Made by a program: the position numbers and the translations under genes. DNA of 64,000 bases from UMGS1532 sp045542355 (GTDB lineage Bacteria; Bacillota; Clostridia; Oscillospirales; Acutalibacteraceae): positions 86,968 to 150,967 of the forward strand of contig JAZQKX010000031.1 in the NCBI GenBank assembly GCA_045542355.1, written 5' to 3'. The notes beneath the pieces were generated by a model. That model was not told where the DNA came from. It searched no databases and saw only the letters and a list, made by a program, of their open reading frames with translations. Each line of letters opens with the position of its first letter. Position 1 is the stretch's first letter. Shown piece after piece: positions 58,180 to 64,000 of the stretch.

Positions 58180-58195
58180 GTTAGCGACGGCTTAC
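58180..58195 (+). promoter_or_regulatory. DtxR-type operator 3, between feoA and feoB
   Basis: GTTAGC-GACG-GCTTAC, the same 6-4-6 layout with one mismatch. A possible weak promoter (TTGTGA, 17 bases, TATATA) follows at about 58201-58229, suggesting iron control of a second feoB transcript. Confidence 0.5.
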
Positions 58196-58255
58196 TGAAA
58201 TTTGTGACTATATCCTAAGCGGTTTATATAAGTTGATTTACGGGAGGAATTAATA

Positions 58256-60289
58256 ATGAAGATTGCTTTGACTGGCAATCCTAACTCGGGGAAAACCACA
58301 ATGTACAACGCCCTCACAGGCAGTAACGAAAAGGTGGGTAACTGGGCAGGTGTTACCGTCGATAAAAAGGAACATGTAATAAAGAAAATTTATGCTGGTT
58401 CAAATCAGCTTTTAGCAGTAGATTTACCTGGAGCTTATTCTATGTCTCCTTTTACCAGTGAGGAGAGCGTTACAAGCTCTTATGTTAAGAAAGAAAACCC
58501 CGACGTTATAATAAACATAGTCGATGCTACCAACCTCAGCCGTAGCCTTTTCTTTACAACTCAGCTTTTAGAGCTGGGAATACCCGTGGTTGTTGCCCTT
58601 AATAAGAGCGATATCAACGATAAGAAAGGCACAGACATCGATGCGGATGCTTTGTCCCAAAAGCTTGGTTGCCCTGTTATCAACACAATCTCCACCTCTG
58701 CAGACGGTTTGAAAGCAATTGTTGAAGCCGCGGTAGCTCGTGTGGGCAAGACCCAGACCGCGCCTTATGTGCAGGAAAATATTGATTTAACTGATAAACA
58801 AGCGGTTGAAGTTGCTGATAGAAAGCGTTTCAGCTTCGTTAATAAAATAGTTAAAGAGGTCGAAGACCGCAAGGTGCTCACTAAAGACAAAAACTTTGGT
58901 GACAAAATAGACTCTGTTCTCACAAACAAATGGCTTGGAATCCCGATTTTTGCCGTTGTTATGTTTCTTGTGTTCTACATATCTCAGTCAACCGTTGGCA
59001 CATGGATTGCCGAGGGTTACGAATTCGATAACGGCACCGTCATCCCTGGTCTCGTTACTCTCCTTGAAGCGTTTCAGGGCTGGGTCGGGGGACTTCTTGT
59101 AAATGCCAATCCCTTGCTTTCTGCAATTCTTGTTGACGGCGTTATCGGTGGCATGGTAGCTGTAGTAGGCTTCCTACCTCTGGTTATGGTTATGTATTTC
59201 CTCATTGCGCTTCTTGAGGACTGCGGATATATGTCCCGTGTTGCTGTTGTGCTTGACCCGATTTTCAAAAGAGTAGGTCTTTCGGGCAAATCTGTTATTC
59301 CTTTTGTTATAACCATCGGTTGCGCGGTTCCTGGCATCATGGCGAGCCGTACCATCCGCAATGAGCGTGAGCGTAGAGCAACTGCAATGTTGGCTCCTTT
59401 CATGCCCTGTGGCGCTAAAATCCCCGTTATTGCCCTGTTTGCAGGCGCGTTCTTTGATAACGCAGGTTGGGTAAGCACAGTTATGTATCTCGCCGGTATT
59501 GCCCTTATCTTCTTAGGAGCTCTGCTTGTTAATAAAATCACGGGTCACAAAACCAGAAAATCTTTCTTTATTATCGAGCTTCCCGAATATAAAGCCCCCT
59601 CTCTTTGGGGCGCATTCAAGTCCATGTGCAGCCGCGGTTGGGCATATATAGTTAAAGCCGCCACAATAATTCTTCTTTGTAACATGGCAGTTCAGCTTAT
59701 GCAGACCTTTAACTGGAGCTTTACTGTTGCCGAAACCGCAGACTCCTCAATTCTCGCATCTATTGCAGGTCCCTTTGCATATCTTCTTGTTCCTATCGTT
59801 GGTGTCCTTTCCTGGCAGCTGGCGGCAGCGGCTATCACTGGCTTCATAGCAAAAGAAAATGTTGTGGGAACTCTGGCTGTATGCTTTGTCGGTCTCGAAA
59901 ATCTGATTGATACTGAGGAACTTGCCCTCTTAGAGGGCGCAGGCTCTGAGGTTGCAGGTGTTATGGCTATAACTAAAATTGCCGCCCTGGCATACCTTAT
60001 GTTCAATCTTTATACACCGCCTTGCTTCGCAGCAATCGGAGCTATGAACGCAGAAATGAAGAGTGCTAAATGGCTCTGGGGCGGAATAGGTCTCCAGTTG
60101 GCGGTAGGATATACTGTTTCGTACTTAGTATATACAATTGGTACTTTAGTTGTCGCTCCCGAAACCTTGAACATCGGTGCAGCCACCGCGGGTCTCGTTG
60201 CGGTTTTGGTAATGGTTGGAGTAATTGTCGCTTTAGCTATGAATGCAAACAAGAGCGTAAAGGCAGAATATTCACTTAAAAAATCCTAA
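58256..60289 (+). CDS. feoB: Ferrous iron transporter FeoB
   Basis: A 677-residue membrane protein for ferrous iron uptake. The N-terminal G domain has G1 GNPNSGKT (7-14), switch region NWAGVTVDKKE, G3 DLPGAYSMSP and G4 NKSD (116-119). A helical linker follows. The two Gate regions with GCAVPGIMASRTI and CPGC-like CG(A)KIPV follow among about ten helices, and TGFIAKENVVGTL occurs in the second Gate. Standard length for the clostridial type. It is expressed with feoA and the small protein downstream. Confidence 0.95.
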   Translation: MKIALTGNPNSGKTTMYNALTGSNEKVGNWAGVTVDKKEHVIKKIYAGSNQLLAVDLPGAYSMSPFTSEESVTSSYVKKENPDVIINIVDATNLSRSLFFTTQLLELGIPVVVALNKSDINDKKGTDIDADALSQKLGCPVINTISTSADGLKAIVEAAVARVGKTQTAPYVQENIDLTDKQAVEVADRKRFSFVNKIVKEVEDRKVLTKDKNFGDKIDSVLTNKWLGIPIFAVVMFLVFYISQSTVGTWIAEGYEFDNGTVIPGLVTLLEAFQGWVGGLLVNANPLLSAILVDGVIGGMVAVVGFLPLVMVMYFLIALLEDCGYMSRVAVVLDPIFKRVGLSGKSVIPFVITIGCAVPGIMASRTIRNERERRATAMLAPFMPCGAKIPVIALFAGAFFDNAGWVSTVMYLAGIALIFLGALLVNKITGHKTRKSFFIIELPEYKAPSLWGAFKSMCSRGWAYIVKAATIILLCNMAVQLMQTFNWSFTVAETADSSILASIAGPFAYLLVPIVGVLSWQLAAAAITGFIAKENVVGTLAVCFVGLENLIDTEELALLEGAGSEVAGVMAITKIAALAYLMFNLYTPPCFAAIGAMNAEMKSAKWLWGGIGLQLAVGYTVSYLVYTIGTLVVAPETLNIGAATAGLVAVLVMVGVIVALAMNANKSVKAEYSLKKS

Positions 60290-60310
60290 GCCAAGGTCAC
60301 AAAAAACATT

Positions 60311-60469
60311 ATGGAAAACTACATTATAATAGCAATACTTTTGCTCACAGCAGTTCTGATTGTGCTGTATTTGTGCCGTGCTAAAAAGAGGGGAGAGACT
60401 TGTATCGGTTGTCCCTATGCCAAGCAATGCAGTGGTAAATGCGGAACAACTGAGAATAAGAAAAAATAG
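60311..60469 (+). CDS. FeoB-associated Cys-rich membrane protein
   Basis: A 52-residue protein 21 bases after feoB. One transmembrane helix (residues 4-21, YIIIAILLLTAVLIVLYL) is followed by a basic stretch. A short Cys motif comes next: C36-IG-C39 and, seven and eleven residues later, Cys46 and Cys50 region (CIGCPYAKQCSGKCG). Small Cys-rich proteins of this layout are common behind feoB in Firmicutes and may take part in iron handling; the role is unproven. It ends at TAG, converging with a reverse-strand gene 28 bases further on. Confidence 0.8.
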   Translation: MENYIIIAILLLTAVLIVLYLCRAKKRGETCIGCPYAKQCSGKCGTTENKKK

Positions 60470-60497
60470 TAACAAAGTTTAATATATGAGCATTACG

Positions 60498-61171
60498 TTA
60501 TATCACTTCAAATAGTGTGAGCTGATGCTTCTCATCACAAACGCCAAGAAATATTTCCTTGTTGTTTTTGTACCCTTGACACTTCAATTCTTTGTTAAGC
60601 CAAGTGATGTCAAGGCCCATTCGCTTTAGATTTTCCTCTAATATTCTGCCGTCCATTATAACCTCCGTGTTAATGGTCTCAGGGGGAAGAATAATATTCA
60701 TATCGGTAGGATTGGTGGGCCTTTTTGTAGCCTTAGGTAAAACCGTGAGTCTGCTGTTATATTCAAAAATGGCAGTTTGAATATCATTAAGGTTAAAATA
60801 TCCCTCTTGTCTACACATCACCATAAACTCGCTCAAATCCATTTTTGCGTTTTTCAGATTTTTGCGATAAATCTTTCCAGCGTTCATAATTATAGTGGGA
60901 GTTCCGTTTATAAACTTTCTCATTCTTGGCAGTTTGCTGGTCAACAGGGTTAATCCCAATGTTATAATGCCGTAAATTATCATAGCCACCAGCGGTTTCC
61001 AAGGCGTCTCTAACTCGGTTGCGAGTTCGGCTGCAATCGAGCCTATCGTTATGCCTGTGATATAATCAAAAAGTCAAGCTGAGACATTTGTTTATGCCCT
61101 AAAATTTTGGCAATCACAAATAATGCCACCGCTGATAAAATAGATGTTAGTATAACCTTTATTAAATCCAT
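60498..61171 (-). pseudogene. DUF421 (YetF-like) membrane protein gene with a frameshift
   Basis: The minus-strand gene starts at ATG 61171 behind GAGGAGG and encodes a membrane helix and the family motif KILGHKQMSQLDF. At a run of five T (plus strand A-run 61068-61072) the frame shifts by one base. After it the other frame continues with DYITGITIGSIAAELATE, two further helices and the complete DUF421 C-terminal domain to 60498. One extra T would restore a single open frame of about 225 codons. It may be a real disruption, a sequence error in a homopolymer, or phase variation. Confidence 0.75.
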
Positions 61172-61218
61172 GTTTACGCCTCCTCTTTTATTATCTCCCA
61201 GCTTCGCTATATTAATAC

Positions 61219-61392
61219 TTATTTGTTTTCACATATACTTTTGCATATATTTCTTTGTGTCGCAATAGTCACCAGCGTGTCTCCCAGTTGAACTAAAACA
61301 GAAGCTAATAAGCCCAACTCATCATTGCTTAATTTACAAGCTATAGCGTTTGCAAGAGCTGTTATGGATGCTGTTAATTCACAAGCGTTCAT
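61219..61392 (-). CDS. Small DUF6774-like protein
   Basis: A 57-residue protein beginning MNACELTASITALANAIACK and continuing SNDELGLLASVLVQLGDTL, a helical pattern seen in small DUF6774-type proteins of Clostridia; function unknown. ATG 61392 lies behind AGGTGG; an in-frame ATG 15 bases earlier overlaps that site. It precedes the DUF421 gene on the same strand by about 47 bases and could share its transcript. Confidence 0.65.
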   Translation of the reverse strand: MNACELTASITALANAIACKLSNDELGLLASVLVQLGDTLVTIATQRNICKSICENK

Positions 61393-61486
61393 TATATACC
61401 ACCTCATTATAGATTATTCAATTATATTATAGAATGACAAGATGGACTATAGCGTTTAGAGTAGCTTAGTAAAAGCCTATGTAAAT

Positions 61487-61520
61487 AAAACCGTGCTTCC
61501 AAAAAGGAAACACGGTTTTT
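61487..61520 (-). terminator. tRNA-Pro(CGG) terminator
   Basis: A 14-bp stem (AAAACCGTGCTTCC with GGAAACACGGTTTT, one wobble), loop AAAAA, directly 3' of the tRNA on the minus strand. Confidence 0.8.
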
Positions 61521-61522
61521 GT

Positions 61523-61599
61523 TGGTCGAGGTGACAAGATTCGAACTTGCGACCTCTGCGTCCCGAACGCAGCGCTCTACCAAACTGAGCCACACCTCG
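61523..61599 (-). tRNA. tRNA-Pro (anticodon CGG)
   Basis: 77 bases on the minus strand. The acceptor is CGAGGTG/CACCTCG, the D-arm is GCTC/GAGC, and the anticodon stem CTGCG/CGCAG carries loop TTCGGGA, anticodon CGG. The T-arm is GCAAG-TTCGAAT-CTTGT, and CCA is encoded. It reads CCG proline codons. A tRNA-derived fragment lies upstream at 61771-61794. Confidence 0.97.
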
Positions 61600-61639
61600 A
61601 TATGTTTATTAAATTTTATCTGCTTTAAGAATCATCTTT

Positions 61640-61794
61640 TGCAGTCGTGCTGCTACGCAGCTGACTCTGGCGGTGCCCGAAAAAATTTTCACCTTGGAGC
61701 GGTAAATTTTTTCGACCGCTGCGCCTTTTCGTTCTCCTTTCATCCGCCACAGGCGGCAGTCGAACTCAAAGCTACCAAACTGAGCCACGCCTCG
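61640..61794 (-). repeat. tRNA-headed structured element
   Basis: On the minus strand it begins with 24 bases (61794-61771) that copy the 5' end of the adjacent tRNA-Pro(CGG) with one substitution, through the D-loop. It then jumps to GAGTTCGACT, which resembles a T-arm. A body of hairpins follows: CCGCC/GGCGG, a long stem of about 16 bp with GAAAAAATTT/AAATTTTTTC and GCGGT/ACCGC arms (near 61670-61730), and GCTGC/GCAGC. Open frames crossing it are artefacts of the tRNA sequence. The design resembles a short mobile repeat with a tRNA head. Confidence 0.5.
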
Positions 61795-61946
61795 ATAAAA
61801 GTAATATTACGACTCAATTATTATATATAATAGGGGATGAAAAGTCAAGGATTTTTCTCAAACATTTTATTACCTTTAAAATGAATATGGGATATATTTC
61901 TGATAAAACTGAGCAATTTTATATTTGATATAGAAAAGATAGAAAT

Positions 61947-62001
61947 TTAACATAGATTTAACATGAAACTACCTGCAGATTTAATGTTAGATTAATATAC
62001 T
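61947..62001 (+). promoter_or_regulatory. Pho-box-like repeats and promoter of the Na/Pi transporter
   Basis: TTAACA at 61947 and 61958 (5-base spacing), then TTAATG at 61981 and TTAATA at 61992 (again 5 bases), leading into TATACT at 61996-62001. Bacillus PhoP binds TTAACA-type direct repeats about 5 bases apart, so phosphate-starvation control is likely. Confidence 0.6.
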
Positions 62002-62045
62002 CTAATTGTTGAAAACATAAAGAAAAAAGACTAAGGAGTAGAAAA

Positions 62046-63800
62046 ATGGATTTGTTTGATGTATTATCCCTTATTGGTGGTCTGTGTTTGTTCCTTTTTG
62101 GTATGAACCTTATGGGTGCTTACTTAGAAAAGTCAGCAGGTGCAGGTCTTAAGAATTTGCTTGGCAGATTGACCACAGGTAAGGCAGCAGGTTTTTTGAC
62201 AGGACTCGGCGTTACTTCGGTAATTCAGTCTTCCTCTGCCACAACTGTTATGGTTGTTGGTTTCGTAAACTCAGGTCTCATGACCTTAAAACAGGCAATT
62301 AATGTTATAATGGGTGCCAACGTTGGTACAACCGTCACTGCATGGCTCTTGAGCTTAACTGGTATCGAAAGTGATAATGTAGTTATTCAGCTGTTTAAAC
62401 CAACTTCTTTTACACCTATTCTCGCATTAATCGGTATTGTTCTTTATATGTTCTGTAAGTCTAATAAAAATAAAGACATTGGAGTTATTCTTCTCGGATT
62501 CGCAACCCTTATGTTTGGTATGGATGCTATGTCGGTCGCTGTATCGGGACTTCGTGGCGATCCGAATTTTGCAAGTATCCTCACCATGTTCACTAATCCT
62601 ATAATGGGAGTAATTGCCGGCGCTGTTCTCACAGGTATTATCCAGTCCTCATCTGCATCTGTAGGTATTCTTCAGGCATTATCTTCGACAGGACAAATCA
62701 GCATCGGAATGTCCATTCCCATCATAATGGGTCAGAACATCGGCACCTGTGTTACCGCGCTAATTTCCTCTGTTGGTACAAACCGAAACGCCCGTCGTGC
62801 ATCTGTTGTACATCTCTCCTTTAATATAATCGGTACGCTAATTCTGTTATCAGTGTTCAGCATTGCCAGAGCAGTGTTTCACATTCCTCTGCTTAATTCT
62901 GAGGCAAGTGAGGTAACCATCGCAATAGCTCACACCTCTTTTAATGTTATTTGTACCGCAATTATGCTACCTATGGCAGGTTTTCTTGAGAAACTTTCCC
63001 TCAAGCTTATACCTGAGCCTAAGGGCAGTAGCACAGAAAAGAAAATTGAGCTTGACGAACGTTTGCTGGCTACACCATCAATAGCGATTGAAAGATGCCG
63101 CGTTGTGACTCAGGAAATGGCAACCGCTTCAATGGAAGCGCTAAGGTTGTCTATGAAATCCTTTGATGAATACGATGTGGATACAGCTGAGCTCATCAGA
63201 AATTACGAAGAAAAAGCCGATCACTATGAGGATATTTTGGGAAGTTACCTTGTAAAGCTCAGCACATATCCCATGAGCGACCGTGACAGTAATGAATCTG
63301 CAAAGCTGTTGCACATAATCGGAGATTTCGAGCGTATTTCCGACCATGCTGTAAATATTATTAAATCTGTTGAAGAAATTCGCGAAAAGGAAATCAACTT
63401 CACAGAACCCGCTAAGCAGGAATTACGGATTATAATATCCGCTGTAGATGAAATTTCCGAAATTACCATGAACGCTTTTGTGAAGGAAGATCTAAGCGTT
63501 GCGGCAACGGTAGAGCCTTTGGAGCAGGTTGTGGACAGCCTTAAAGCAAAACTCCGCTCTAACCATATTCTCCGTCTCAAAAAGGGTAACTGTACTATAG
63601 AAGCAGGTTTTGTGTGGGCTGATATCCTCAACAACCTTGAAAGAATTTCCGACCACTGTTCTAATATCGCGGGTTGCATTCTCGAAATGGATCAGGACGA
63701 CAGCCTTGATGTTCATAAGTATCTTCACCGTTTGCAGGATGGAGAGAGCTTTATTAAGCTTTATAATAAATATTTGGACAAGTATGCAGTAAATAATTAA
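62046..63800 (+). CDS. Na/Pi cotransporter family protein with PhoU-like domain
   Basis: A 584-residue sodium-dependent phosphate transporter of the NptA/PNaS family. Two inverted repeats carry the hallmark QSSSA motifs (VIQSSSATTVMVVGFVNSGL near residue 59, and GIIQSSSASVGILQALSSTG near 198). About nine helices are followed by a cytoplasmic PhoU-like helical domain (from about 345) with repeated ERISDHAVNI and ERISDHCSNI motifs that bind metal or regulate transport. AAGGAG precedes the ATG. Upstream TTAACA repeats suggest phosphate control. Confidence 0.92.
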   Translation: MDLFDVLSLIGGLCLFLFGMNLMGAYLEKSAGAGLKNLLGRLTTGKAAGFLTGLGVTSVIQSSSATTVMVVGFVNSGLMTLKQAINVIMGANVGTTVTAWLLSLTGIESDNVVIQLFKPTSFTPILALIGIVLYMFCKSNKNKDIGVILLGFATLMFGMDAMSVAVSGLRGDPNFASILTMFTNPIMGVIAGAVLTGIIQSSSASVGILQALSSTGQISIGMSIPIIMGQNIGTCVTALISSVGTNRNARRASVVHLSFNIIGTLILLSVFSIARAVFHIPLLNSEASEVTIAIAHTSFNVICTAIMLPMAGFLEKLSLKLIPEPKGSSTEKKIELDERLLATPSIAIERCRVVTQEMATASMEALRLSMKSFDEYDVDTAELIRNYEEKADHYEDILGSYLVKLSTYPMSDRDSNESAKLLHIIGDFERISDHAVNIIKSVEEIREKEINFTEPAKQELRIIISAVDEISEITMNAFVKEDLSVAATVEPLEQVVDSLKAKLRSNHILRLKKGNCTIEAGFVWADILNNLERISDHCSNIAGCILEMDQDDSLDVHKYLHRLQDGESFIKLYNKYLDKYAVNN

Positions 63801-63866
63801 CAGTAGTTCGATTACCCACTTTGGTAAACATGCAACAAAAATAATCAAGGGTATAAAATCAAAAAA

Positions 63867-63904
63867 ATCATAACCACATGTTTAACGGGTGGTTATGATT
63901 TTTC
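63867..63904. terminator. Terminator of the Na/Pi transporter gene
   Basis: A perfect 11-bp stem (ATCATAACCAC with GTGGTTATGAT), 11-base loop, A-run before and TTTTT after; probably bidirectional. Confidence 0.8.
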
Positions 63905-63925
63905 TGTTGTCTGTGACAAAGAGAA

Positions 63926-63944
63926 CCCCCTGTTCTACAGGGGG
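63926..63944. repeat. GC hairpin at the right edge, possible IS200/IS605-type end
   Basis: CCCCCTG-TTCTA-CAGGGGG, a perfect 7-bp stem in AT-rich DNA with no T-run. Hairpins like this lie at the ends of IS200/IS605 elements, but no transposase is visible before the window stops. Confidence 0.25.
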
Positions 63945-64000
63945 CAAAGAAATAGCTTTTAGCGAGGAGTAGAGTAGACAATAAAAAAGCTCCTTGGTAT

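Noticed and set aside
61519..61830. A 103-codon + strand open frame across tRNA-Pro(CGG) and the tRNA-headed element
   Set aside because: It is the antisense of a tRNA and of structured non-coding DNA; RFELATSASRTQ-type peptides are well-known artefacts of reading tRNA genes.

Overview
The window comes from a Gram-positive, spore-forming anaerobe of the Firmicutes, most likely a gut Clostridia member of the Oscillospirales/Ruminococcaceae type. This placement is an inference. It rests on the S10-spc-alpha ribosomal order, sporulation genes (GerW, a SpoVD-like PBP with PASTA repeats), a DAP-type MurE, an archaeal/eukaryote-type prolyl-tRNA synthetase, a reverse rubrerythrin, and gut-linked functions (L-fucose uptake and isomerisation, a bile-salt-hydrolase family enzyme). 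Most of the window is ordinary, densely packed core genome on the + strand.

Layout. 1-3613: the 3' end of scpB, then a DUF2953 protein, gerW, a dacF-like carboxypeptidase, rluB and a small unknown protein. 3950-7516: a three-gene biotin-dependent carboxyltransferase set resembling transcarboxylase (12S, 1.3S and 5S homologues), then secG. 7563-11394: a reverse-strand lipoprotein whose reading frame continues past a TAG, acyl carrier protein, proS and a serine-rich membrane protein. 11476-27000: a long structured leader and about 30 genes of the S10, spc and alpha operons, ending in two terminators. 27122-39512: an mraZ-led division and cell-wall cluster (rsmH, ftsL, spoVD-like, murE, mraY, ftsW, murG, murA, ftsQ, ftsZ) without murF, murD, murC or ftsA. 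39568-43637: a nitroreductase, a bile-salt-hydrolase family enzyme, tRNA-Pro(TGG), a reverse rubrerythrin and an acyltransferase. 43721-51072: an AraC regulator divergent from a sugar ABC transporter followed by fucI and fucU. 51179-57265: an ABC exporter, then a small accessory island beside tRNA-Ser(GGA), then DUF4364 and Tex. 57336-60469: a DtxR-type regulator facing feoA, feoB and a small FeoB-associated protein, with three matching operator palindromes. 60498-63800: a frameshifted DUF421 gene, a small DUF6774-like protein, tRNA-Pro(CGG) with a tRNA-derived repeat, and a Na/Pi cotransporter behind Pho-box-like repeats.

The least explained DNA is in three places. (i) The island at 53300-54303 holds a translationally coupled four-helix-bundle (23S-IVP-like) protein and GNAT acetyltransferase. 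They sit beside an array of seven short hairpins whose linkers switch from ATGAAAT to its reverse complement ATTTCAT halfway along, all abutting the tRNA-Ser terminator. (ii) Both proline tRNAs carry a degenerate tRNA copy about 200 nt upstream in the same orientation. One of these is fused to a multi-hairpin body, like a tRNA-headed repeat. (iii) A GC-rich structured element at 53022-53235 is bounded by copies of a CACCC-GTT-GGGTGCT palindrome. No CRISPR array, rRNA gene or complete insertion sequence was seen.
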